NCBI GenBank assembly: GCA_934754975.1 | Contig: CAKVKI010000103.1 | Location: 1 to 8,852 of the forward strand | DNA: 8,852 bases | Direction of reading: 5' to 3' | Source: an uncultured Alistipes sp. | GTDB lineage: Bacteria; Bacteroidota; Bacteroidia; Bacteroidales; Rikenellaceae | Shown: in pieces, positions 1-6,917 of the stretch | Layout of the letters: every line of letters begins with the position of its first letter | Position numbering within the stretch: the stretch's first letter is position 1 | Position numbers and translations under genes: made by a program | The notes under the pieces: model-generated | Databases searched by the model: none | What the model was told of the DNA's origin: nothing | Seen by the model: the letters and a program-made list of their open reading frames with translations, nothing else

Positions 1-1217
1 CCACCGGGGTACTCGATAAAAGTACGGCCCGCGAATATTACGGGCGTTACAGCCGTTTCATGCAATCGGCCGTTGCCGATCCCAACAACATACTCATCAA
101 CAAGCAGGGATTCTATTCGATCAGCACCGAGTATTTTACCCGCCAGGACGATTATAAAACCGCCATGGCGTATAACGATTCGCTGATTATGCTCACCCGG
201 CCGTCCGGTCCCTCCCCGCTGCTCGTAGGTATGTATAAACGCCGGGCGAGACTTTGCGAGCATATGGGGCAGTACAAGGATGCTTGTGCCGCCTATAATA
301 CGATGACCGCCTTGCGTGACTCGCTCCCTGCCCGTGAGTATGCGCAGAAAATCAGCGAAATGGAGGTTCGGTACGGATTGGATAAGGTCGAACGCGACCG
401 GGCGTTGATTCTGGCTCAGAAACGCCAGAACACCTTGTGGTTTATCGGCGTGATCCTGGTGATCGCCATTGTCGTTCTGATCTGCCTCTGGCGCAATCTG
501 ATGCATATCAAGCGGCTGCAGCACAACCTGCGGATCGAATCGCAGCGGGCGCAGGAGAGCGATAGGCTCAAAAGCGATTTCATGGGGTCGATGAGCCACG
601 AAATCCGCACTCCGCTCAATGCCATCAACGGTTTCGCGGAGCTGATCGCCGAGGGCGGTCTTTCGCAGGAGGAGTGCGCCGAGTTCGCACAGATTATCCG
701 CGACAATACCCGGTTGTTCACGTCGCTGATCAACGATATGCTCGAAGTGGCGCAGTTGGATAATACGATTGCGGAACTGCCTAAAACGCCGATGGATATC
801 TGCCGGATCATACGTACCGAAACGGAACTCCTGCCGCCGAAAGAGGGCGTGGAGTACCGGATGAATTTCGAGGTTCCCGAAGTGATCGTGCCGCTGCACC
901 GCGGCTATATGACGGAACTGATCCGTGAACTGCTGAAGAATGCCGTCAAATTCACCGAACGCGGAACGATCACGATCGATTGCGGGAAGCCCGAAAACGG
1001 GGAACTGACCTTCTCGGTGTCCGATACCGGCTGCGGTGTCGGCGCGGAGTGGGCCGACCGTATTTTCGAACGGTTTTACAAAAAAGATCCCTTCGGGCAG
1101 GGACTCGGACTTGGATTGAGCCTATGCCGGCTGGTCGTCGAGAAACTGGGCGGTACGATCCGCTTGGATGCGGCCTATACGCAGGGCGCGCGGTTCGTCG
1201 TTACGCTCAAGGTATAG
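1..1217 (+). CDS. Membrane sensor histidine kinase, 3' part (5' end outside window)
   Basis: The reading frame is open from the left edge (first whole codon at position 3) to TAG at 1215-1217, so the true start lies upstream. The ATG at 60 is only the first internal Met, and residues below are numbered from it. The N-terminal part looks like TPR helices (about 30-90, with Y-x-x-A-x-A-x-Y-type spacing). A coiled linker and one membrane segment (about 126-144) follow. The cytoplasmic kinase core has a HisKA box MSHEIRTPLN with phospho-acceptor H180. The HATPase_c domain shows N box N294, G1 box DTGCG (322-326), an F box (IFERFYKK) and G2 box GQGLGLGLSL (346-355). The protein ends just after the ATPase domain, with no receiver or AraC-type domain, so it is not a one-piece hybrid regulator. 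It should autophosphorylate and pass phosphate to a separate response regulator. Partner and stimulus are not visible here. Confidence 0.95.
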   Translation, partial: TGVLDKSTAREYYGRYSRFMQSAVADPNNILINKQGFYSISTEYFTRQDDYKTAMAYNDSLIMLTRPSGPSPLLVGMYKRRARLCEHMGQYKDACAAYNTMTALRDSLPAREYAQKISEMEVRYGLDKVERDRALILAQKRQNTLWFIGVILVIAIVVLICLWRNLMHIKRLQHNLRIESQRAQESDRLKSDFMGSMSHEIRTPLNAINGFAELIAEGGLSQEECAEFAQIIRDNTRLFTSLINDMLEVAQLDNTIAELPKTPMDICRIIRTETELLPPKEGVEYRMNFEVPEVIVPLHRGYMTELIRELLKNAVKFTERGTITIDCGKPENGELTFSVSDTGCGVGAEWADRIFERFYKKDPFGQGLGLGLSLCRLVVEKLGGTIRLDAAYTQGARFVVTLKV

Positions 1218-1236
1218 TTCGGCCGCCGCGGATATG

Positions 1237-1278
1237 AAAACCGCCCCTTTCGACAGGAAAGGGACGGTTCTTTTGTTT
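1237..1278. terminator. Bidirectional intrinsic terminator between histidine kinase and lpdA
   Basis: The arms AACCGCCCCTTTC (1239-1251) and GAAAGGGACGGTT (1257-1269) pair over 13 positions with one C/A mismatch around a 5-base loop. A T-rich tail (CTTTTGTTT) follows on the plus strand. The AAAA before the left arm supplies a T run for minus-strand transcripts. The hairpin sits between two convergent genes and can end both. Confidence 0.85.
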
Positions 1279-1300
1279 ATCGGCATGATCTGTTTCGGCC

Positions 1301-2677
1301 TTACAAATGGATCGCGGCGCCCAGAGCCGCTTCGGCCGCTTCCATGACGCCCTCGTTCATCGTCGGGTGGGCATGGATGGTGCGGGCTATCTGGTGGCCC
1401 GTTGCGCCCAGCATGCGGGCCAGCGTCGGTTCGGCGATCATCTCCGTTACGTTCATGCCGACCATGTGGGCGCCCAGCAGCGTATCGTCCTCGCCGAAGA
1501 GGAGTTTCACGAAGCCGTCGCGGTCGCCTGCGGCCGTGGCTTTGCCCGATGCCGTGAAGGGGAAGCGCCCCGCCTTGTAGGCGATGCCCCGCTCCTGCGC
1601 CTGCTGTTCGGTCATGCCGACCGACGCCACTTCGGGCGAGGTGAAGATGCAGGACGGAATGGTCGAATAGTCCACCGGAGCCGGATTCAGGCCGCAGATG
1701 GCTTCCACGCAGCAGATTCCCTCCGCCGAGGCTACGTGCGCCAGCGCGGGGCCGCCCACGATGTCGCCGATGGCGTAAACGCCCGGAACGTTGGTGCGGT
1801 AGAACTGGTCTACGACTACTTTGTCCCGCTCGACGGCGACGCCCAGCTCTTCGAGACCGATATTTTCGATATTGGATTTGATGCCCACGGCCGAAAGCAC
1901 GATGTCGGCCGTCAGGATTTCCGCGCCTTTTTTGCCCTCTGTTTCCACTTCGCAACGGCCTTCGGCATTGACCCGGACCGATTTTACGGTCGTCGACGTT
2001 AGTACCGAGGCGCGCAGTTTGCGGAATGCGCGCTCCATGGTCTTCGATACCTCCTCGTCCTCCAGCGGCATCATGCGGGGCATGTACTCCACGACGGTGA
2101 CTTTGACCCCCAGCGCTGCATAGAACCAGGCGAACTCGCTGCCGATGGCGCCCGAACCCACAACGATCATCGTTTCGGGCAGTTTCGTGAGCGTCAGGGC
2201 CTGGCGCGACGAGATGACGCGCTCGCCGTCGATGGGCATGAACGCCATTTCGCGCGGACGCGCCCCCGTGGCCAGAACGATGTGGTCGGCTTCGTATTCC
2301 GTGCCGTCCACGTCGAGCTTTCCGGGGGCCGTGAGCCGTCCGAATCCCGGTATGAGGTCGATGTTGTTTTTGCCCAGCAGAAAGGCCACGCCTTTGCTCA
2401 TGGTCTCCGCCACGCCGCGCGAGCGTGCCACGATCTTCTCCAGGTCGGGCTTTACTTCGCCCGTGAGGTCGAGTCCGTAATGTGCTGCCGATTTGCAGTA
2501 GGTGTAAACCTGCGCGCTTTTGAGCAGCGCCTTGGTCGGGATGCAGCCCCAGTTGAGGCACACGCCTCCGGCTTCGGCCCGCTCCACGAGCGCCGCTTTG
2601 AGGCCCAGCTGCGAAGCGCGTATAGCGGCGACGTAACCGCCCGGTCCGCTCCCGATTACAATAAGATCGTATTTCAT
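1301..2677 (-). CDS. lpdA: Dihydrolipoyl dehydrogenase (E3)
   Basis: This cytoplasmic flavoenzyme reoxidises the dihydrolipoyl groups of 2-oxoacid dehydrogenase complexes or of the glycine cleavage H protein, passing electrons through FAD to NAD+. At 458 residues it has full family length. The FAD-binding GSGPGG lies at 9-14 and the redox disulfide C40-LNWG-C45 follows. ATGARP is at 136-141. The NAD-binding GSGAIG is at 174-179, with E197 at the end of the second strand, which favours NAD over NADP. The second FAD motif AIGD ends at D305. The dimer interface domain carries the catalytic HPTMNE (H437, E442). All key residues are present. The start at 2677 puts the FAD motif at the usual distance. 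No E1, E2 or gcv gene lies alongside, so this E3 probably serves complexes encoded elsewhere. The leader carries a duplicated start region and has no TTTG -33 element on the coding strand. Confidence 0.97.
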   Translation of the reverse strand: MKYDLIVIGSGPGGYVAAIRASQLGLKAALVERAEAGGVCLNWGCIPTKALLKSAQVYTYCKSAAHYGLDLTGEVKPDLEKIVARSRGVAETMSKGVAFLLGKNNIDLIPGFGRLTAPGKLDVDGTEYEADHIVLATGARPREMAFMPIDGERVISSRQALTLTKLPETMIVVGSGAIGSEFAWFYAALGVKVTVVEYMPRMMPLEDEEVSKTMERAFRKLRASVLTSTTVKSVRVNAEGRCEVETEGKKGAEILTADIVLSAVGIKSNIENIGLEELGVAVERDKVVVDQFYRTNVPGVYAIGDIVGGPALAHVASAEGICCVEAICGLNPAPVDYSTIPSCIFTSPEVASVGMTEQQAQERGIAYKAGRFPFTASGKATAAGDRDGFVKLLFGEDDTLLGAHMVGMNVTEMIAEPTLARMLGATGHQIARTIHAHPTMNEGVMEAAEAALGAAIHL

Positions 2678-2745
2678 GGAAGTCTGTGAGGTTTTATTAA
2701 ATGATATATTAATACTCGTTTCATGGAAATCCGTGCGGTATTAAA
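2672..2745. repeat. Imperfect direct repeat duplicating the lpdA start region
   Basis: Positions 2672-2691 and 2719-2738 match at 17 of 20 bases (core TTTCATGGAA), offset by 47 bases. Just beyond, both copies carry TATTAAA (2695-2701 and 2739-2745), with three extra T in the inner copy. Read on the minus strand, each copy presents TTTAATA, then a C/A-rich stretch, then TTCCATGAAA. In the inner copy that ATG is the lpdA start codon; in the outer copy it opens a short reading frame. Confidence 0.75.
2674..2724 (-). other. Short upstream reading frame overlapping the lpdA start
   Basis: On the minus strand an ATG at 2724-2722 opens a 16-codon frame (MKRVLIYHLIKPHRLP) that stops with TGA at 2676-2674. 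The stop overlaps the lpdA start codon as ATGA, the arrangement typical of translational coupling. The ATG lies in the outer copy of the direct repeat, so its context copies that of lpdA. It could be a leader peptide that sets lpdA translation, or only a by-product of the duplication. The peptide has no recognisable attenuator feature such as a run of one amino acid. Confidence 0.3.
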
Positions 2746-2821
2746 CGGTACACGGGTACCCTCCCCCGCTATGGCATTGTTTCCTTCTCCTGTATTTTTT
2801 ATAGGGTTGCGGGTCCCGGCA

Positions 2822-3670
2822 TTAACAGTCGTACACATATTCCGAACGGCCTACGCATTTTACGATTTGGGATTCGCCGGCTTTCGACGACAGGAATAAG
2901 ACTACACTTTTGGATTCGTATTCGTCCGAAACATCGAAGACGAAGTCCGGCTTTGCGTCGGCATCTAAATCTCCGATCCAGAGAATAAACGCTTTAGTGT
3001 CCCAGAAGCCCGGCATGGCGATCAATAATTGCTCGTTTCCCGATCCTGCTTCAGACAGATAGAGCTTGTAGTTTTTCACCTGATCCCACGAACTGTTATC
3101 ACCCTCTGGTTTGTCGCCCACAATGGTTCCGCTTGCACGCAGCCGATATTTCCTGCTGTGAAATTCAAATTCCATTTGCTCGCCTGCCGGGACGCTGTCT
3201 TGTTCTAGTTTCATAGTTTCCACACCACTTTCCGCAGGCTTTATCCCCTTTATGAGCAGCAAACTGTTTCTGGCGGAACCGACATACGCGACCGAATCCT
3301 CGATGCAATAGTCGTACTCATTCCCGATCTCTAAATCCGCTTTCTTCAGGTCGAAATTACCTGTGCCGTCCTCATAAAAGTCATACCAGCATTCCGAATA
3401 CATATGATCGAAGTCCGAAACCAGGGAACCCCTGTATCCCGCCGGTAGCAAAATGTCGATTTCCGTCTCTTCATCGACGGGCAGCCGGGTGGTGTCCTGT
3501 TCGAATACAGGAACTGCATGCAGTGAATCCGGCGCAGGATTGTCGCATGCGGTTATCCGGTCGGCGCTCCCTGCGGGCCTGTTCGTGCCGGAATATAAAA
3601 ATACGGCGATGAAAACCGTTGTTATTAAAAACAGAGCGATGAAAATTGCTGTAGTCCTGTTCTTTTTCAT
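2822..3670 (-). CDS. Hypothetical membrane-anchored extracytoplasmic protein (282 aa)
   Basis: I do not recognise this family. The protein starts MKKNRTT, followed by one hydrophobic stretch (about 8-26), which suggests an uncleaved signal anchor with the rest in the periplasm. The nearest cysteine, C42, has no lipobox before it, so a lipoprotein is unlikely. Near the end is a D-x-D-x-D-x-x-x-D pattern (D234, D236, D238, D242, in WIGDLDADAKPDFVFD). This resembles the calcium-binding loops of FG-GAP/VCBS-like and EF-hand-like secreted proteins. There are five cysteines, one of them the last residue. The start ATG lies 10 bases after the dipeptidase stop, so the two genes are very probably co-transcribed from the promoter near 5400. 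By eye its base composition is clearly less GC-rich than its neighbours, which may mean recent acquisition or weak codon selection. Gene existence is well supported; function is unknown. Confidence 0.8.
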   Translation of the reverse strand: MKKNRTTAIFIALFLITTVFIAVFLYSGTNRPAGSADRITACDNPAPDSLHAVPVFEQDTTRLPVDEETEIDILLPAGYRGSLVSDFDHMYSECWYDFYEDGTGNFDLKKADLEIGNEYDYCIEDSVAYVGSARNSLLLIKGIKPAESGVETMKLEQDSVPAGEQMEFEFHSRKYRLRASGTIVGDKPEGDNSSWDQVKNYKLYLSEAGSGNEQLLIAMPGFWDTKAFILWIGDLDADAKPDFVFDVSDEYESKSVVLFLSSKAGESQIVKCVGRSEYVYDC

Positions 3671-3680
3671 TCTCTGCCGT

Positions 3681-5375
3681 TTAGTCCATGACTTTCAGTA
3701 TTTTTCCGTTGTCGGCTGCTACGGCGCGTTTCCATTTCTCGTTGTAACCCGGGAACTGGATCTTGTCGGGAATGTTCCTGCCGTTGCCGTTGTCCACGAA
3801 GTGCGCCGGTCCGCCGTCGCCGTCGAGGAAGGTCAGCACGTCGGCTTTCTCGCTCTTGACGTTTCCGTCCATGTATTTTACCAGCAGGTATTTGTCCAGC
3901 TTAGACCAACGGTCGAACAACTGCTGCGCCCTCGCTGTGCTGAACGCCGTGAGGAACTTGCCGCGCGCTTTGGGCGAGAGCGACAGCGCTTCGGCGTCCA
4001 CTTCGCGTACGGCGTCCAGCATGCCGTTCTCCCACTTGTCCACGACTTTGCGGATGTCGGCCGAAATCATGTCGTAACGCATGTAGGCGAAGTTGGTGAC
4101 CCGGTTGAAGAGCCAGAACGCCGCCGTGGGCGAATATTCGAGCATCGAGCCGTTCTGCTCGCTCAGGCATGCGGGAACCTCCTGCGCCGAGCAGTAGATC
4201 GGCGTCAGGCACGAAGTCGCCGCGTCGTCCACGCCGAACCAGAGGATGCCCATGTCGGCGGGATTCCACGGCCGGGCCTGCGCCACGAACCAGAATCCGG
4301 TCTGCTGCGTAGCCGTCGCGCGTTCGTTCACATAGCTCACGCCGTCCACCTCGAACTCCATCGGACGCCAGCGGTAGGGGCATGCGCTGCCGCCCGCGCC
4401 GATGTCGGTGGTCATGTCCATCGGGGTTCCCTCGTAATGGTCGCGCATGCAGTCGAAGACCGTTTTGGGCGACACTTTTTCGCGGGGCATGACCCACAGG
4501 GGCATGCGGTTCGCGGCGTTGTGGCCCATTGCATAATCCGCGTATCGGTCCATATCGTCGGCCACCGTGCGGAAGAAGGCCCACACGCGGGCTTCGCAGG
4601 CGCGCAAGGCGCCGAAGTCGAGCGGCGCATATGCGTCGCAGAAGCTGAAATCCGCGTCGGAACCGTCGTAATACCCCATTTCGCGGGCGAACGAAACGAC
4701 GTCGGGCGCGTAAAGGCAGTTTTCGGGATCGTTCTTCGGGAAGGTCGTGATGCGCGCCTGGTTGGCATGCGCCGAAACATATCCGTCGGGAATGCGGCGT
4801 GCGACCCATACGATGCCTTTGTTGGCGTTGCCGCCCTTGCCGTCGGCCTTGTAACCCTTGCCGATCAGCTCCATGATCCACGCTTCGTCGGGATCGACGA
4901 TCGAGAACGATTCGCCGCTCGACGCATAGCCGTACGTGTTGGCCAGTTCGGCGATCGTGGCGATGGCTTCGCGGGCCGTCTTCGCACGCTGGAGCGTGAT
5001 GTAGATCAGCGATCCGTAGTCGATCAGTCCGGTCGAGTCGGCCAGTTCCGAACGGCCGCCGTATGTCGTTTCACCGATGATCAGCGAATGTTCGTTCATG
5101 TTGCCGACCGTCGAGTAGGTCTCGCGCAGCTGGGGAATATCCGTCAGGTAGCGGCCTGTGTCCCACTCGTAAACGGGCATCATGGTTCCGGCCTTGTAGT
5201 TTCCGCCGGGAGTGTGGTACAGCGCGCCGTACAGCGCGTGCGAGTCTGCGGCATAGGAGACCATGGCGGAACCGTCGGTCGAGGCTCCTTTGGTTACGAT
5301 GAAATTGGTGCAGGCCGCTGCCGCGCCGTAAGCGAACACGGCGACCGCCGCAAGGCAATACTGGAGTTTTTTCAT
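3681..5375 (-). CDS. Secreted C69-family dipeptidase (Ntn hydrolase)
   Basis: The product is a 564-residue peptidase of MEROPS family C69 (Peptidase_C69, PepD-like), which cleaves dipeptides using an N-terminal cysteine nucleophile. The N terminus MKKLQYCLAAVAVFAYGAAA is a signal peptide, followed directly by ACTNFIVTKGAS. C22 (codon 5312-5310) is the expected nucleophile exposed by cleavage. Family-typical blocks follow: NEHSLIIGETTYGG, LIDYGSLIYITLQRAKTAREAI, then YGYASSGESFSIVDPDEAW and MELIGKGYKA. Length is normal for Bacteroidetes members. The frame stays open 17 codons further up to an ATG at 5426, but that would place the start inside the -33 element and bury the signal peptide, so 5375 is preferred. 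It likely acts in the periplasm or outside the cell in peptide scavenging. A hypothetical gene follows after 10 bases. Confidence 0.93.
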   Translation of the reverse strand: MKKLQYCLAAVAVFAYGAAAACTNFIVTKGASTDGSAMVSYAADSHALYGALYHTPGGNYKAGTMMPVYEWDTGRYLTDIPQLRETYSTVGNMNEHSLIIGETTYGGRSELADSTGLIDYGSLIYITLQRAKTAREAIATIAELANTYGYASSGESFSIVDPDEAWIMELIGKGYKADGKGGNANKGIVWVARRIPDGYVSAHANQARITTFPKNDPENCLYAPDVVSFAREMGYYDGSDADFSFCDAYAPLDFGALRACEARVWAFFRTVADDMDRYADYAMGHNAANRMPLWVMPREKVSPKTVFDCMRDHYEGTPMDMTTDIGAGGSACPYRWRPMEFEVDGVSYVNERATATQQTGFWFVAQARPWNPADMGILWFGVDDAATSCLTPIYCSAQEVPACLSEQNGSMLEYSPTAAFWLFNRVTNFAYMRYDMISADIRKVVDKWENGMLDAVREVDAEALSLSPKARGKFLTAFSTARAQQLFDRWSKLDKYLLVKYMDGNVKSEKADVLTFLDGDGGPAHFVDNGNGRNIPDKIQFPGYNEKWKRAVAADNGKILKVMD

Positions 5376-5396
5376 AGATTTCTCGGGTTTTGATTC

Positions 5397-5427
5397 CAAA
5401 TGTACGAAACAAATCCTAAACGGCAAA
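5397..5427 (-). promoter_or_regulatory. Bacteroidetes-type promoter for the dipeptidase operon
   Basis: On the minus strand, TTTG (5427-5424) is followed after 19 bases by TACATTTG (5404-5397). This matches the Bacteroidetes primary sigma consensus TTTG-N19/21-TAnnTTTG at every fixed position. Transcription would begin near 5390, giving a leader of about 15 bases before the ATG at 5375. This supports the chosen start codon. Confidence 0.8.
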
Positions 5428-5456
5428 ACGCCGCGCAGGTAAAAAGGCCGATTTTA

Positions 5457-5488
5457 TTTGGATATAAGGGCTTTAAGTGTTATCTTTA
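5457..5488 (+). promoter_or_regulatory. Bacteroidetes-type promoter for the IPT/TIG-like lipoprotein gene
   Basis: TTTG (5457-5460) is followed after 20 bases by TATCTTTA (5481-5488). Seven of the eight bases fit TAnnTTTG; only the last G is replaced by A. Transcription would begin near 5495, leaving about 60 bases before the ATG at 5557. The -33 box lies 29 bases from the -33 box of the oppositely directed dipeptidase promoter. Confidence 0.65.
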
Positions 5489-5556
5489 CGTCGAATGCAA
5501 ACCGGTCGTATTCCGGCCCCTCCCCGATGCCGGAGGATGATAACAGACTGACGACG

Positions 5557-6816
5557 ATGAAGAAATACCTGCTTTTGCTGCTGCTCGGAACTTTCCTCTG
5601 CGCATGCAGTTCGGACGAAGGCGAAGGAATACCTTTCGTAACCGACGTGGTGATGCCCTCCGAGGCGCGGACGTTCGCTCCCGGCGACGAAGTGACCGTT
5701 TCGGCCAAAGGGTTCGAAGCCGACGACGACATCATGCTGCGCATCGCGTGGCCCCTGACCAACGCGGCGATCAGCGAAGGTTACGCCGACGGCGTCTGGG
5801 GCGTGGTAACGTCCCGCACCGAGTCGAGCATCACATTCCTCGCTCCCGGCGGCTATCCTGCGGGGACGGCCGAGGTGAAGCTTTTCCGCCGCGGCAAAGC
5901 CATGCCGCTCGGCAACATCTCCGTTTCCGACGGCACGCCGCCTGCGTCGTATACGCTCTACGGGGTTTGCAATGATGACACGGGAGAGGTAGTAATCAGC
6001 GAATTCGCTATGCGGACGGGTGAAATCGTCCGCTCCAGGCAGTTTCCCGGCAGCGACTTCATCCATCCGGTGAACCGTCCCGGCTCGAACTGCATCTTCG
6101 GACTCTCGCTCGACGGCGGAAAACGGTCGGCCGCTTTTTACGACCTGACGATGCGCTATTTCAGGAATTCCGGCAGCGACCGTGTCGTGACGACCGGCGT
6201 ACTGCCCAATTCGGAAGCCGCCTACCTCCTGTGCGAAGACAACCGCTGTACTATTCTGGGCATGACCGAGACCCGCACCAGCGTCGTCGTGCCGCCTTCG
6301 TGGCAGATGCCGGAGGGTGTCAGCTCCGGAATGCTGACCGGATATCCTTTCGTGATGAACAGCGACGGCTACGTGATGCTCTCCGTGAACAACGCCGAAG
6401 GATGCTATACGCCAATGGCGTTCAGTATGCGTTCGGCAGGCGCCGAAGCGAAACTGGGAGACCCGGTTTATGCCGACGGGATGATTCCCTTCTGGATCGT
6501 GGAGTCCGCGTCGGATGCCGCCGGAGCGAAATACTCCGTCTCCTGCGGCTATGCCGTGGTGAAAGACGGTGCGACGGAATTCCGGCTGTACGATCCCGCG
6601 GCGATGACCTTCGGAGAGGCGCTGGCGACCGTGCCGGCCGCCGTACGGTCGGTGACGGCCGTGACTTTCCCGGACAGCGATATTCAGGAGCGCATCTATA
6701 TGCTCTGCGATTCCGACGACGGCGGAAGCCGGATACAGGTATACGACCGGACGGCAAAGTCGCTCGACACCTTTTCCGGGACCGTTTACTGTACGGAAAT
6801 CGTGCTGGTGCGCTGA
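5557..6816 (+). CDS. Lipoprotein with N-terminal IPT/TIG-like domain
   Basis: The product is a 419-residue predicted lipoprotein. MKKYLLLLLLGTFLCACSSD is a type II signal peptide with lipobox L14-C15-A16-C17, so C17 becomes the lipidated residue. The acidic stretch after it (SSDEGE) resembles the lipoprotein export signal that sends Bacteroidetes lipoproteins to the cell surface; that is inference. Residues about 25-126 look like one IPT/TIG beta-sandwich (APGDEVTVSAKGF early, then SSITFLAPGGYPAGTAEV late). The rest, to the C terminus, is rich in short beta strands of the kind seen in beta-propellers (for example RIQVYDRTAKSLDTFSG), with no catalytic motif I can name. The frame extends to 5458, but that would start inside the promoter; the ATG at 5557 gives a clean signal peptide. 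It is transcribed divergently from the dipeptidase. A ligand-binding or surface role is plausible but not shown. Confidence 0.85.
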   Translation: MKKYLLLLLLGTFLCACSSDEGEGIPFVTDVVMPSEARTFAPGDEVTVSAKGFEADDDIMLRIAWPLTNAAISEGYADGVWGVVTSRTESSITFLAPGGYPAGTAEVKLFRRGKAMPLGNISVSDGTPPASYTLYGVCNDDTGEVVISEFAMRTGEIVRSRQFPGSDFIHPVNRPGSNCIFGLSLDGGKRSAAFYDLTMRYFRNSGSDRVVTTGVLPNSEAAYLLCEDNRCTILGMTETRTSVVVPPSWQMPEGVSSGMLTGYPFVMNSDGYVMLSVNNAEGCYTPMAFSMRSAGAEAKLGDPVYADGMIPFWIVESASDAAGAKYSVSCGYAVVKDGATEFRLYDPAAMTFGEALATVPAAVRSVTAVTFPDSDIQERIYMLCDSDDGGSRIQVYDRTAKSLDTFSGTVYCTEIVLVR

Positions 6817-6840
6817 TCCTGCGGCTAAAATAACGGCATA

Positions 6841-6868
6841 CAGGCCCGGAATTTTTCCGGGCTTGTTT
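6841..6868 (+). terminator. Intrinsic terminator after the lipoprotein gene
   Basis: The arms CAGGCCCGGAA (6841-6851) and TTCCGGGCTTG (6855-6865) form an 11-base-pair stem with one G-U pair around a TTT loop. A short T run (TTTCGTCTTG) follows. It begins 24 bases after the TGA at 6814-6816. The weak tail means some read-through into yggS is possible. Confidence 0.8.
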
Positions 6869-6896
6869 CGTCTTGTACGAATTTTGCGTATTTTTA
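6866..6896 (+). promoter_or_regulatory. Possible promoter for yggS (and proC)
   Basis: TATTTTTA (6889-6896) fits TAnnTTTG in seven of eight bases. It is preceded by 19 bases and TTTC (6866-6869), one base off the -33 TTTG. The box is followed by CG, as is the TATCTTTACG of the lipoprotein promoter. Transcription would begin near 6903, about 15 bases before the yggS ATG. Both boxes are imperfect, and the -33 lies in the tail of the preceding terminator. Confidence 0.4.
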
Positions 6897-6917
6897 CGCA
6901 TCAAAATCAAGGTTAGT

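Noticed and set aside
1122..2561. 479-codon open frame on the minus strand within lpdA and the kinase 3' end
   Set aside because: It is out of frame with lpdA, which has all E3 catalytic motifs. Its translation is dominated by R, G and H and has no recognisable domain.
2730..2745. Minus-strand TTTAATACCGCACGG resembling the 16S rRNA TAATACCGCA motif
   Set aside because: Only about ten bases match and the flanks do not resemble rRNA. No rRNA fragment is supported.
2747..2760. Small inverted repeat GGTAC-ACGG-GTACC in the lpdA leader
   Set aside because: The five-base-pair stem has no T run after it on either strand, so it does not qualify as a terminator, and no known operator is recognised.
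2769..2790. AGGAG-like ribosome site followed by ATG CCA TAG on the minus strand
   Set aside because: The frame is only two codons, and Bacteroidetes rarely rely on Shine-Dalgarno pairing. It is most likely chance.
3453..5393. 646-codon open frame on the plus strand, opposite the dipeptidase
   Set aside because: It is antisense to a gene with clear C69 motifs and a signal peptide. Its translation is rich in R, V, H and G without domain motifs, as expected for a shadow frame in GC-rich DNA, and it would run across two separate minus-strand genes.
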